This document shows positions 24,313 to 37,037 of a DNA stretch of 64,000 bases, piece by piece. The first letter of the stretch is position 1; every line of letters starts with the position of its first letter. The stretch comes from Fragaria x ananassa (lineage: Eukaryota; Streptophyta; Magnoliopsida; Rosales; Rosaceae): positions 14,898,001 to 14,962,000 of the forward strand of contig CP139775.1 in the NCBI GenBank assembly GCA_034370585.1. The letters run 5' to 3'. The translations under genes were made by a program, and so were the position numbers. The notes beneath the pieces are model-generated. The model did not search any database, was not told where the DNA came from, and worked only from the letters and a program-made list of their open reading frames with translations.

Positions 24313-25055
24313 CATTTTGTCAGTTGTTCTGGATAACCACGTAACAGTGTCATGTGGTGGTTCAGTCATGCAGTTGATGAGGCTAATAGCTCAGGACTCT
24401 GTGTGTTTGAACTTTGAACTAGGCTTAATTGTTTGTAGTTCCGGAATAAATTCATAAAACGACGTACACTTGCACAATAGACCAGTAGATAACTAAATTT
24501 TAGAACAACCAAGAAGAACATGATGCAGAGAGTCAGAGACTCCAAACGATGGAGGGCGTAGAGAACAAACGTCCCCAAATGAAGTTTGCATCAGCAAGTT
24601 CCATAGCAGCTGGGAGGCTGATTCAAATTAGAGATGGATGACCTTCCACGTGGGAGAGCAGATTCAAATCAACATCGTAATCCTTCTCTTTTTCTTCTTT
24701 TGGAGCTTATTTTCAACCTATGCTGGACTATGTTGCCCAATGTAGGTTAATCATATGCTGAAACAATATTAGGTGCACAGTGAAAAAACTAATAAACATA
24801 AATTGGAGTTCTCCTCTAGAAAATGGACCAAGTTTCCTCATGAGTTGCTTCCAACTGAATCTGAGTATTTGCAAGAACATCATTACACAGTCTTTTGACA
24901 TCCATGTTGATTTTCCAGAGGTACTAATTGCAGGATTAGGAGCAGTTGGAGGTAATTATCGCATCATAAACAAGATGCAGGAAGTGTGCCCATTGTAATT
25001 GGGTGGCTCAACAAATTTATATATACTTAATAGAATCATTTGGTTATATGAATGA

Positions 25056-28000
25056 ACACAGATGCATAATTAAATGGTATACAAATGCAATTCCAACATG
25101 AGCATTACTACAAAATAAAAAGAGACGTACTATTTCATCATAAAGCCTACTATTATGAACAACCTAATCTCATAGTTTCAGACATCCAGCACACTGAAGA
25201 CTTTGATGCGCTTGGTACATCTTGGCAGACGGAAAGATTTATAATCTTACCAGGAATATCTCGTTTGATGACATGACATCACTTTATTCTGTTTAAAGGA
25301 ATTTTATCATTCTGTTGGGTAACCCTTTCTTGAGGAGAAATGATTTGGGGCATCGTCATACCCCCGGAAACAATGATCTCTGCATTATTGGAAAGAAAAG
25401 AAAACCATTATATTGATACATTCCCTTTCGACTACGCATTAGGATCACATGTGCATCTTTTAAGGGTAACCACCTATGTTGTTACTACTGAGCACAATTA
25501 TATGAACCGGTACAAAGAGTACAACTAAAATCATGCTTCAAATTAAAGGAAGAAATTGGAAATGTAATGGAACTACACTAGCACATCAAGGGAAACCCTG
25601 AAGTGCAGAGAGCTCAACCCACGTCTACAACAAGAACATGGAAGTCATGGTCGGCCAAAAGTGATCTAGAAGAGCCTTATTCAAAGCCTATGCTGCTAAT
25701 GGCAAGCCCACCCAAAAGGGATGCCTAACCCAGGTAGTTTCTAGTAAACAAAAATAGTGCATCATGTGCCTCTGTCCTCCCCTAAAATTTTTCCTAGTTC
25801 CACCCTTGTATGCTGCCAACAGCATGGGTGTTTACCAATTAAACTATCCCTTTTGAGAGCCAAGCATAATTGTAAATAGCATGGACATGTAAAACATTAC
25901 ATATCACTTAGCAATCATTCCTCGCCTCCCTCAAATAAAATCAATAAACAAAGATGCATATGTTTGCAATACAACAATATGGTAAACTGACAAAAGATTA
26001 CATACCTATGCCTTCTCGGATAGACAGATTTGGTCTTATGATATCCTTGGAGTTAACAAGAAATATATCACCTATATATAGATGATTCGTTGGGACAAAA
26101 ACACTACACAACTCTTCATCTTCGTTATCTCTCTGACAAGAAAAGAAAGAAGAAAAAAGACAGAAACAAATATTAGCAACTATATGACACATCAAATCAA
26201 AAGACACTAATTGACATACTTGGTGGCTAGTCAAAAACCCCAAGCCCAAAGTTAATTCTTTTGTTGGAATAAAGGAAAAATATCCTCCTGATCTAGGACA
26301 ACATTTCTTTGCAAACAAACTGTTTAACAAATAGTAGTGACTAGTGAGTGAGGAAACATAATGAATAGGAAGAAGAATATAGAACCAAATAGTATGATCC
26401 TTTTTATCAATCGAATGGAACAAATATTTATTCAATAGTATCTTCTGTTTTGTCTGGTCAATGGTATGAAGGAATGATATACAAAGAAAGTACGGACATA
26501 TTTATCTTCTGTTTTCAAGTCCCACGTATTCACCAACTTCTACCAGATATATATGATTTAAAGTTTGTCAGCTTCCCAGGGCAGATCATTATCCCCAACA
26601 ATGTTCTACAGATGCTGATAATGAGAATACATTGTCAAAGACCTTCTACACCGAAGTTGGAACACCACATTATTCAATGCCAAACAACTTTGACATGGGT
26701 AGCCTTTAGGAGTTTAGGGCCTTTTCTAACAATTTCTAAAAATATAAAGCTTTGCATTTGAAATACAGAATATCAACCACAAGACTATTTTAGACAGTAA
26801 ACAAAACATAAAAATGAACCTGAAGGGTAACGGTTGATGTGATAAACCCAAAAGCATATTCGCCAACACGTGGATGACGGATAATTGCTACCTCCTTAAA
26901 AGCTGTTGTATTTTGGTCTGCAAGGAAAATGTCGTCTCAGCCCAAAATCCAAGTAAAAGCATATTGCTGAAATTACATTGTGTCAATACTACCATTCATT
27001 CGAATTTTGTGGGTGCCAGGTGCAGGGGAGATTAGCGGTTAGATTCTATTAAAATAAAGAAAGTTTCTTGCTGAAGTAAATGCACAATGTACTAAATCAC
27101 TTTAAACAGATTACTGGACTTCTGCATGACTTAATTTAATAATAAAATGTATTAGTCTCAAATGAATGCAAATGCGGGGACTAATGTTCTGGTTTTACTA
27201 TGTCACTGCAAATGTACATGTGCCCTATCTAAGATGCGCTGCATCCCTGGAAAAGCGAGAGCTTTACATCTTGTAAATTTGAGATCCTCTTTCACTCACA
27301 ATTTATACTAAGCGGATGTATAGGCTGGGAGTGGTTTTTTAATTATGACAATCCTATTTTCACTTCATCAGACTGAAAAAATAGTGGTTGTTCTTTGTTA
27401 AGAACACACTGAGTGCACTTGAGTTGAAAAATTGCAATGGCTTTAAGGGACAGCACATGGCCGCATGCCACGTAATATAAGCATGCAGTTCCTACTACTC
27501 CATCCTACTGTATTCAAGTACTTGTTCATTTTCTCTCTATGCAATAAAATGCATGGTCACCATTCATAAACAGAAATCGATTAAGTATTACCTGGAGAAA
27601 TTGCTGCACTAATTTGTTTGGAGGCGGAGTAGATATGCTTAACAAAAGGCATTTTCTTTATAATCCATTCTCCAAGAGAGAAAACAGTGGCACCCATCCA
27701 TGACGAAACAAAGACACCAACAAAGAATACAAAAAGTAAGGATGTGACAAATCCAAGTCCTGCATCACAAACGAAGAGCCTTGAGACACACAGGATTCCC
27801 ATCATTCAGTAAAGAATTTAAAACAAAACTGAGTAAAGCAAAAAATTGAGAGATTTTCACATTATAAAGATAAACATGGTTCTCCAATGATATATATGTG
27901 CAAAGATTAACATCATTTGACTTATCAGGAGGGCACTCATTACAAGCTCATAATTCTACCCAACCATTTTCAGCGACAGACCAATGAAAACCCCAGCATT

Positions 28001-28935
28001 CCCCCAAGGTGAAAGTCAATGCCCTGCATTGACTAAATCCCATTTGGCATTAAATCAACATAGCATTTATGCCCTGCGTCTGTTATCTACTTGGCATTAC
28101 AACCTAAGCTTTTTAGATTTTATGCAACAACAACCACTCCTAAGAGATTCAAGCTCCATCATTAACTTTATTTAGTTTATCGTTAAACACATCTGGACTT
28201 AAACTATGGGGTTAATCAAATATCAATTTGTTTCATCTCAATGGACAAGCAAGTCCTCAGTGACTATGTAATCTTCCCTGTACTTTCAAAACCATTCGTA
28301 TTATCTTGCCTACCTTCCTACCTCAAATTTTCAAAATTTATGTTCTCATTCTCAATACAGAAAACTACTGCAATTTTACAGTCCTAAAGAGTTGCACCAC
28401 CAAAAGTTATACAACCAATGCCGAAATAAAAATATAAAATAAATAATTTAATAATAAAAAATAACAAATAAAAATTTGTACCAACTCTAGAAACTAGAAA
28501 GCAATAACTACTATCAAGATTTTGGCTCTTTGTCTCCCTTCTCAAAGCCGGTTTTCATCAAAGATTAACCCATGCATAACTCACCGAAGATCTCAATGCC
28601 AAGCTGCTCGTAGAGCGGACTGAAGAACCCATCAACAAACTGGATGAACCACCATGTAACAAAGAACGTAACAGCAACAGGAAAAAGAACCACACTGCAA
28701 ACAATTCAAGACAACTCTAGGCTTAGTTAATCCTGCGAATCTAATCAAGCACTAAACATCAGAAAGGACTATCTAAATGCTGCAAACCATGATAGTTGCT
28801 ACTTACATTCCGGTCATAAACTTCTTAGACACCCAACTCTGGAGAACAAAACAACAAGCCTGGAAACAACAATCGAAAAAACAACATTACATTCAGCACA
28901 ATTTACTTACTACATAAGTTCCAACTAAATTAACT
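25056..28935 (-). repeat. Segmental duplication, right copy
   Basis: Counterpart of 16415-20840. This copy keeps exon 1 of the LIKE COV gene just beyond its right edge and an open reading frame, so it is likely the donor. Confidence 0.85.
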
Positions 28936-29124
28936 GAAACCTGAATCAGAGATCGGCGTTCAGAGACCGTACACGTGGAGGAGAAAGAAATGGAGGGCGG
29001 AGAGTACCTTACGGGTGGAGGAGTTGGGAGAGGGTGGGGGTGACTTGGCTGGGTCTTCGGGATCGGGACAGCCGTTCTCAGCTTGACTCAGTGGAATCGA
29101 CGTCGACTCCGTTTCCTCCGCCAT
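25279..29124 (-). CDS. LCV: LIKE COV membrane protein (COV1/DUF502 family), intact
   Basis: Seven exons join to 774 bases, 257 residues: 29008-29124, 28807-28859, 28585-28694, 27592-27759, 26820-26917, 26006-26132 and 25279-25379, all with GT/AG borders and matching phases. The start MAEETESTSIPLSQAENG is the family's N-terminus. Two membrane spans are clear at about residues 57-77 (VVLFPVAVTFFVTWWF) and 94-116 (LGFVTSLLFVFFVGVFVSSW). Conserved blocks follow: MPFVKHIYSASKQISAAISP, RHPRVGEYAFGFITSTVTLQ, ELCSVFVPTNHLYIGD and EIIVSGGMTMPQIISP. Arabidopsis COV1 limits vascular tissue differentiation in the stem and the family is linked to Golgi trafficking; the exact role of this member is inferred. 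Its duplicate at 16625-20776 is dead. Confidence 0.93.
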
Positions 29125-29362
29125 TTTTGTCGAGAGAAAGAGAGAAGGAGAGAGCCTGGGTTTGACCAGATTTAGTGGAAGGTTTGAGTGAGTTGTGTGT
29201 GGGTTTAGGTGGGGAGGAGATGATGATAATTCCAAAGAGGGCTACAGTCTTTGATGTTAAGCAACATTTAGTTCGATTGCAACGAAAGCAATGCATGGGA
29301 GCATGTGTTTTGTATCGCTATTGTGACCCCCGTAACTTTTCTTGTATTATCCTATTTTTTTA

Positions 29363-30429
29363 GGAAAATTTTAAGAATGGTACACGACAAATGATCGACT
29401 CCTAATTAAGAGTAATATAGTTTATGTAATATCAAATCGGTACATGACGTATTAAACCCAACCTAATATCAATACATACCGTTAACTCCTCTGTTAGCTT
29501 CAAATTTTTTCAATCAAATTTGCAGGGGTAAACTTGTCAAATCCAACTACTTCCCCATCAAGTTATGCCTGAATCCAAACACTTGTCCCTGAATTCCTTC
29601 TCTTCAATTCCTTCTCAATCCAAACAATTGAGAATAGTGAGGAAAGTGATGATTCATAGGATGCAGACTATGATGCCATACTTTGAGTTGCATGAAGAAG
29701 ATGATGAAGTTCAATTTTATTCTCATATTGATGGTACACCTGATGAAGTAGTAGAGTTTGAAGAAATAGGCTACAATGGCAATATAAGTGATGAAGAAGC
29801 TGCAGATTTCCTAGAAACACCAAGCACCAAGTGTTGGCCAGATGTAAAACCTCTCCAGATTATCCATTTTGGATATATGCAAGCAGTCCCAGTAATGATA
29901 CTCCAACTCTTCAAATCCGAACATTCAAGCCTGAGCACAAATGCAGTTCCATTAGAAAGAGAGTCTACCATTGTACTGCCCCATTTTTGGCTACTAAATA
30001 CAAGGATGTTTTTCTTGCTGATGGAAAATGGTCAAGATAAGGAATCCAAAATGCTGTCAACAGACATTTTGGCACGGATATTGGATACCAACTAGCTTAT
30101 AGAGTTAAGGCAATGGCTAAAAAGATGACACAAGGGACTATTGAAGATCAATACAATACAACTTGCTTCAGTCATATGCTGTTGAATTGAAGAGAAGGAA
30201 TCCAGGGACAAGTGTTTGGATTCAGACAGAGCTTGATGGGAAAGTAGATAGATTTGACAGGTTTACCCCAGCAAATTTGACAGAAACTCTGAAGCTAACA
30301 GAGAAGTTAACGATATATATTGGTATTGGGTCGGGTTTAATACATCATGTACCGATTTGATATTACATAAACTATACTACCCTTAATTAGGAGTCGATCA
30401 TTTGTCGTGTACCTTTCTTAAAATTTTCC
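29363..30429 (+). mobile_element. Mutator-like element (deletion derivative) with long inverted ends
   Basis: Terminal inverted repeats of about 170 bp begin GGAAAATTTTAAGAATGGTA at 29363 and return inverted at about 30259-30429, nearly identical over the outer 100 bp. The flanks are T-rich and the target duplication cannot be read safely. Inside is a transposase remnant. Length 1,067 bp; too short for an autonomous element. Confidence 0.8.
29650..30265 (+). pseudogene. MuDR-type transposase fragment
   Basis: Pieces in two frames match the N-terminal half of plant Mutator transposases: an acidic EEDDEVQFYSHIDGTPDEV stretch, then FKPEHKC, a CTAPFLATKYKDVFLADGKW-like block, YRVKAMAKKMTQGTIEDQY, and YAVELKRRNPGTSVWIQTEL. 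A TAA at about 30039 and a frame change near 30160 break it. The DDE catalytic region and the zinc knuckle are absent, lost by internal deletion up to the right inverted repeat. Confidence 0.75.
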
Positions 30430-30447
30430 CTTTTTTATTTGTTTTTA

Positions 30448-30741
30448 GAATTAAATTTAATTTACCCATTGTGGTTTAGAGGTGAATTCATGTTAGTCCC
30501 TAAACTTTCAATTTCATCAAATTACACCATGAGCTCTTGTTTTTCTGGTAATTTAGCTTCTCAACCCCTAAAACGTCATCACACGTCATCAAATTTCAAC
30601 GTCCCAATTAGACGGAGCATGAGTAATAGGAGACGGCAAACAGAAAAACAAGAGTTCGGGGGGTAATCTGATGAAATTGAAAGTTTAGAGACTAACATGA
30701 ATTCATCTCTAAACCACAATGTGATAAACTAAATTTAATTC
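30448..30741. mobile_element. Mutator-type MITE
   Basis: Inverted repeats of about 78 bp start GAATTAAATTTAATTTACCC at 30448 and return at 30662-30741. They are flanked by a 9-bp duplication with one mismatch, TTGTTTTTA and TTGTTCTTA. The 294-bp element has no gene and lies 18 bp from the Mutator-like element on its left. Confidence 0.75.
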
Positions 30742-33140
30742 TTGTTCTTATCATGGGATGAGAAACATAAAGAAAATGAAATTTCTCGAAAACTTTCCAT
30801 CATAGTGTTTGATAACATAAAGAAAGTTACACGAAAAGTTATTAATCTATAACCATGAGTAATAAATACAATAAAATAAGATGAGAAATTTTATCACACT
30901 TAGGTTAAAGAGGACTTTGTGCTCAGGAGTGGGGTTTCATCTTTTCTTCATGGAGCTTGAATCGTTTTACTGAAGTAGTCGACGAGACCTATCAAGAATG
31001 GTGATGTTGTAAGGGCCAAACTGAAGTAGTCGACGAGACCTATCAAGAAGAGTAATCGATTGCCTTGTTACTGGCGTGATGCCAGTCTATCAACCTATGA
31101 TGGTAAAGTGGTTAAAATAGATAAAAGTAGTGGAGATTTTTCGAAAAAGAATGTGAGTGTATTTTTTCGTGTGTGTGGAATGAATGAAGAGAGCTTCCCT
31201 TTTATAGGGCTTGGAGGAGGTGGTTGTGAATTGCTATTTGGAGCGTGGACTTTGTTCTTGGGATATGTTCATGAGCTTACTTTCTGAAGTGCTAGGATCA
31301 TATTGCATGATGCCATTGTACCCGTATACACATTCACACGTCTTAGAGTGACATAACTTTACTCTCATGACATATCTGTACACCTCAGTTTCTCTTAGGC
31401 AACGGTTTATCAGAGTTGGTGACACGTGTCACGACTTTGCTCTCTCACTATTTTGGTCATGTCATGTCTTGTCACTGTTCATGATGAGACTAGCCATAAG
31501 ATTGTGACACCTCTGCATTATTAGGTGATATATGATACCCAATATTAAGTAGATTCACGTACATGTCTATCATTCTTGAGCATGATCCCTCTCCGTCGCT
31601 CTAATTAGACTATGGATGTTTGTCAAGTTGTCATGGTACTATAAGCCACAATTGTTCTTCCGTTCTTTGGTTCCTGTCATTTGAGAAATGCGAGTTAGAA
31701 GTCGACGAAGTCGTGGTTGAGACTTTGATTTTGAAATCCTTCGATTATAACCTCTTACTTTAACCGTAAATAGATGTTTTAATTGACGTTAGATTTGATA
31801 TAGTGTTGACAAGTCAAAGAGTCTCTCGTATACTTTTTTACTTTTCAAAGCATCCTTCGTGTGCAAGGTTGAAAAGTCGTAGAAACTAATACGTCCAAAT
31901 TCTGACACGAATACGTCTCAATTCCCCATCTAACGATTAAGCTAAAAGGTGTGTCTATTGTCACCCCACAAACCATTTTGCTCACCCCACATTCTCTTCA
32001 CACCCCACTTCTATATTTTTAAATGTAAATCTACTTTGTTCACCCATTTATAATACCCTAAAATACCATGTTCTCAATTCTACTTTGTTTACCCTATATT
32101 CTCATCTCATCCAACATATATTTTTTCAAAGAAAAATAAATTGAAGAAAACCATAACATTAGTATAATTTGTTCTGAAAGTATAAGTTCAAGGCAAATAA
32201 AATCACGCCTAGTAGCATTTGATCTAGTGGCATAGTCATAATTCCCCGTCTAATGGTTAAACTAGATCGTCCTCATCTTCATCTCCCTCATTCTTTTACT
32301 TTTTACTTCTCGTTTCTCTCTTCTAACAGTTCTATGCCTCTCAGCCATAAAAACCTAGATTAACGAAGAACATCAAAGCTGCTTCATGGCCCACAAAATC
32401 CTAAATGAAACCCACCAATTTCCAACAAAATACCAACTGAAAAATAGATTAGATATATAATATGGAGATCAAACATGAATCCTTTCTCTTCTCCACCCTC
32501 TTTCTCCTCTTTTTTTTTTCTTCTTACCCATACCAAAACCTCTAATGGAAGACCTTCATTTCAAAATTGAATCAAAATGAAATCAAGAAGATGGGAGAGT
32601 TAGAGTACCAAACATCTCCATTGTTGCGTTGGATTGGTTGTGAAGCTTGAATTTTTCCTTTTTGAGACTTTGTCGAGCTTGAATTGGAGAAAGATAATGA
32701 AAAAAAAAAAACTTGATCTACTTGGATATGTTGTTCTTGTCTTTTAATTTTCATGGGTTGTATGGATATTAGAGAAGAGTTTTTGAGAAAATAAGAAGAT
32801 ATGAACTTGTATGAAATCAACGAAATAGAAGGGATCGTGGGAGAAGATAAAGGATAAAGATATTGATAAGAAAGAGAAAAGTTACCATTTATATATACTG
32901 TCAAATATATATGTATATATTATTATTATTATTATTATTCAAAATAATCATTTGGTTAGAGTAGACATTTGGTAATTTTGAACAATCCATGTCATTTGTC
33001 AAATTTTATTTGGCAAGAGATTTTTCTCATTTAAATGGAGATGCTCCAAGTAGGTATCATCATTACCCCTAATGATTCCTTCTTCTTCTTCTTTTTTAGA
33101 GTGTTTTAATATTGAATGACAAGACTTGTCTCAATTATAA
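30742..33140. other. Intergenic, AT-rich
   Basis: No gene recognised. A 45-60 bp local duplication around AGTAGTCGACGAGACCTATC is at about 30970-31050. The open frames at 31060-31287 and 32572-32904 carry no domain. TATATA and (TTA)n microsatellites lie near 32900-32940. Confidence 0.5.
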
Positions 33141-34223
33141 GGGCATATTTAACAAGGTGACCTAAAACTCATACTCAAACTTATTTTTTGACTCACCTAA
33201 CCCATTAGGGCATCTCTAACAATTCATTTCATACCCATATCCATAGTCAAAACCTATAAAAACTCATCTCCAACAGTCAAAACTCAAACCCAAATATGGG
33301 TTCCTACCAGACCCATGACCCATTTTGGGTAGACTTGCAAGTAGGAAACTCATTTGGGTTGACGCAGGACCCACTACAAAGCAACTGCATGTGAAGGTGA
33401 GACCAGACACCAGGAGCACCGCACCATAATCTTCAATTGTTACAGACGCACGCTAGCGAACAAAAAAACAGGAGGAGATAAAGGTTATGCGCTTTGCACG
33501 CGTTTAAGTGGGCTGACAGAGTGGGTCATCCCACGTGAATGTCCGTTGTGGGCTTACAACGGTCAAAAAATAGATGGCCTAGATTTCATTTCATTTAAAA
33601 TAAAAGGTCCAGATCAATTCAATTCCAAAAAGAAAAAATGATATATAAGTATTGATTTTCTAAAATATTCAGTGAATTAATTCCAACAGTTTATATAAAT
33701 TATCACATTTTCAAATGAAAAAAACTTGAAAAATAAGAAGAAGAAAAAATTGAGGAAAATATAGAATATTATTTTTCCCGTTGGAACAGTAATTTGCACC
33801 AATGTCTATAAATACTATCCACCTTCTTCATAATTTTTCACTCCAAAACTTCTATCCTCCTTCTACACTCTTTATTTTCATAATTGTTCTTCATCTAGCT
33901 AGTTTTTAATTATTTTTTTTTTCAAAGATGTCCAACCCCAAACCTAGAGGAGAAGCTTAGAAAAACCCCGAAAATATGTCGTTGTGAATGGCGGTGGTTG
34001 CGGTTGGTGAAGACGGTGACAAAGCTACCGGTCAAGAGAAGAAAAAATTATGGGATCGTATATGGAAAGTGTATGAAGCTTGCAAGCCACCCACTTCTGT
34101 TATTAGATCGGGAGGAGGGTGTGAAGCTAGTTGGAGAAAGATTAGACCGGGTTGCACAAGGTGGCGTGAAGCTCTTACCAAAGCGAAGGCCGCTCACGCA
34201 AGTGGTGAAAATGCCACCGACTT

Positions 34224-34438
34224 GGTAATCATCCTCATAATATGTTTCAATTTACTTGTTTATATGTTTGTGACTGGTAGTATTTATTTTTTATAACCCA
34301 ATATAAGGAGTTTGCTAATATTAGTTTATGTAATCATCCTCATAATATGTTTCAATTTACTTGTTTATATGTTTGTGACCGGTGGTATTTATTTGTTTAT
34401 AACCCAATATAATGAGTTTGGTAATATTAGTTTATGTT
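34224..34438 (+). repeat. Tandem duplication of about 108 bp
   Basis: A unit beginning ATCATCCTCATAATATGTTT at about 34224 repeats at 34332 with few changes, ending ATTAGTTTATGT each time. It lies in the intron of the Harbinger Myb-like gene. Confidence 0.85.
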
Positions 34439-34502
34439 TATGACAATTAATATCTACTTGTTTATAATCACTAATACATGTTTATATATATATATATATA
34501 CA

Positions 34503-34836
34503 GTTCATCTCTGCTACGGACGTCCGCACCGTTTTACGGTGCGCATTTTCGTCCGTTCGCCACCGTATGGCGCTGGCGAGGGCGGGCCTCCACCCCAGCG
34601 GACTCTAGCAGCTTCCTCAACCACTTTCCATCCCCAGCGAGTCGCCGAATTCTAGTTTTCTGGCCAGATCACCCAAAACTTCGAACAAAGTCAATCTGGC
34701 CGGAAAACTGGAATTCGGCGGATTCACCGGGGATGGAAAGTGGTCAGGGAAGCTGCTGGAGTCCGCTGGGATAGAGGCCCGCCCTCGCCAGCGCCGTACA
34801 GTGGCGAACGGACGAAAATCCGCACTTGAGAAAAGT
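34503..34836. mobile_element. GC-rich foldback element
   Basis: Two arms of about 130 bp are inverted copies: the left arm has TTTTCGTCCGTTCGCCACCG and GGCGCTGGCGAGGGCGGGCC, the right arm the same in reverse, around a loop near 34680. It is strikingly GC-rich against AT-rich surroundings. Flanks are AT and AC microsatellites, so the target duplication is not readable. Open frames inside are mirror images and not genes. Confidence 0.8.
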
Positions 34837-35736
34837 TCTATACACACACACACATATGACCACTTATATATTATTTCTTGTATGAATATATAGGAAGTGC
34901 AAGCTAGGTCGGTATATCGTACATTGTTTTTGGAGAGGAGTTTAAATTTACACATTGTTGGCCAATATTGAAGGATACAGAAAAGTTTAGCAAACCTTCG
35001 TCCATTGATGATGAAATCTCTAGTGGTCCGTCACCTATTAACTTGAACGGAGAAGGTACACCCATTGAGGTCACCCCAAGCCCTTCAAATGTGCATGCAC
35101 GCCCTCCAGGCCAAAAAGCTCAAAGGGCTGTTAAGAGAAGATGCAAGCAAGATGAGTGACACATCTCAACTCTTAGCTCAAATGAAAAGAATTGCGGACC
35201 AAGGAGATGGTGATCTCGAACACAGGCTACAACTTAGGGAGGAGACTGGAATTGCACAAGAACGTGCGGATGATGCAGCCACAACGGCGGTGGATCCATC
35301 AAAATTTCCCGCCCCAACTAGAGGTTGTTGGGAAAGGAAGCAAGCTATGGTTATTGAAAGGGAGGGACAAGCTTACAATGCCGGGTTACACCAACCACTT
35401 GCTTCATCTGAAGGTGAAGATGACTTAGTGTATTAATTATACTTTGTTGCCTCTATTTTAGTTTCATTTGGTACTTTACTTTATGAAATGAATGTACTTT
35501 GACTTTCAATTATAATTAATGAGTAATTTATTGCTTTTGTTAATCTCATGTTTCAAACAACACTGCTTACAACAATACTAAACACACAAACAACAAATAA
35601 ATAAAAGAAGCAAACATACAAACATAACAAACCATAGCACAACACCATTTATTAAAAACATAAGCATACAAACACTTCACATGCGGTTCTGCTCTGCCTG
35701 CTGCTTCACATTCCATAGATGATTAACCAAATCTTT

Positions 35737-37005
35737 CTAGAAGCTTCTATGCACAATTGGACATCTAACATGTTGATACCGGCGCATGAATTCCCCAAGT
35801 GTAGGAGGATCGCGCTCAACCAAATGATCTACTTCATAGTGGTCATATATTTCTGTTCTCCTTGGTCTTGTTGGGACCTCATCGGGATCAACTTCATGAT
35901 TATCTTCAGTTTCATCGTGCTCATCATCAACAATCGTATTATGCAAAATAATGCAAGTCATCATGATATACTGGATATCTTCCATGTCCCATCCACGAGC
36001 TAGTCCTCTCACAATTGCAAAACGAGCTTGGAGTATTCCAAATGCTCTCTCCACGTCTTTTCTGAATGACTCCTACATCTTTGTAAAATGAGCTTGTTGT
36101 GGCATGATCAGGTTTCTAATTGCTTTTACAAAAGTCCCCTATTTCGAGTAGATCCCATCAACTAGGTAGTAGCATTGACCATATTGACGATCTCCAACAC
36201 GGTATTTGACTCAAGGCGACTCACCTTTATAGACTTCGTCGAATAACAAAGACTGTACAAGGACATTGATATCATTGAAGGAGCCTGGATGTCCAAAATA
36301 GGCGTGTTATATCCAAGTATCGTAGGATGCAACCGCCTCCAGGATGATTGTCAGTTTTCCTTTGTAACCGGTGAAATGCCCTTGCCATGAGGTTGGGCAG
36401 TTTTTCCACTGCTAGTACATGCAGTCGAGACTTCCAACCATTCCAAGGAACCTTCTTTTGTCAACAACATTGAGCAACCACCGTAAATCTGCCTTTGATG
36501 GTCGACGAAGGTATTGTTTGTGGTACACTTTCCAGATTGCTCTAGTAAAGTGACTTAGAATTTCCAAAGCTGTAGATTCTGCTATGTTGTGGAACTCATC
36601 ACACAGGTCGGCGGGAAGCCCATAAGCAAGTATCCTCATGGCACAAGTCAACTTTTGTTCAGTTGACAAGCCAAGCCGAACGGAGGCGTCGGGCTTTTGG
36701 ACGAAGTAACAGTCATGGTTAGTGACATCGTGCATCATCTGGTTAAACATTTGATACCTTCTACGAAACACATCGCCTTCAAACCGACACGACGAAGTGA
36801 AGTAAAGAGCTTTCAGTCGTTAATCTATAGCTTCACACTTTCTAGGGGTGTATCGCCGGCCTTCTTGGGAACCACCCCATTCAGATTATTCCTCTTGGAT
36901 CCTCTGAATGTGTGAAGAAGCTGCCTACATCACTAGGGCTCTTTGACGATTCTTTGTGATGGAATCTTCCTCCTCCTTCATTAGTAGTTTCCTCAACCTA
37001 TTCAT
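35737..37005 (-). pseudogene. PIF/Harbinger transposase (HARBI1/ALP1-like), broken
   Basis: Reading from 37005 leftward: an N-terminus with EWGGSQEGRR, then FRRRYQMFNQMMHDV, GLSTEQKLTCAMRILAYGLP, FLGMVGSLDC (first catalytic Asp), NCPTSWQGHFTG, PGSFNDINVL, YYLVDGIYSK (second Asp), SFRKDVERAFGILQARFAIV and TCIILHNTIV. In-frame stops replace Trp or Gln at several places, for instance after SLDCMY, after DGIYSK and before ESFRK. Family members cut and paste at TAA/TTA. The order and length fit a full gene that has decayed by point mutation. Confidence 0.85.
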
Positions 37006-37037
37006 TGCAGCAATCAACAAAAATTATGCGACGAAAA

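Larger units (their letters stand above)
33929..35436 (+). pseudogene. PIF/Harbinger Myb/SANT-like accessory protein, broken
   Basis: Exon 1 has the Trp-rich SANT-like pattern: KKLWDRIWKVYEACKPP, then CEASWRKIRPGCTRW and ALTKAKAAHASGENATDL. Exon 2 near 34945 encodes THCWPILKDTEKFSKPS, then Ser/Pro-rich sequence and a Lys/Arg stretch AQRAVKRRCK, with a frame change before MSDTSQLLAQMKRIADQ. Stops occur early, at about 33958 and 33986. The protein normally partners the transposase in binding and nuclear import. The intron carries a tandem duplication and a foldback insert. Confidence 0.75.

Noticed and set aside
24780..24998. 72-codon frame with IAGLGAVGGN resembling a nucleotide-binding loop
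   Set aside because: Too short, no supporting motif or neighbouring exon.
32880..32940. TTA and TATATA tracts as a possible transposon edge
   Set aside because: Simple microsatellite; no inverted repeat partner found.
34434..34955. Frames on both strands across the foldback element
   Set aside because: Mirror-image translations of the hairpin arms, not genes.
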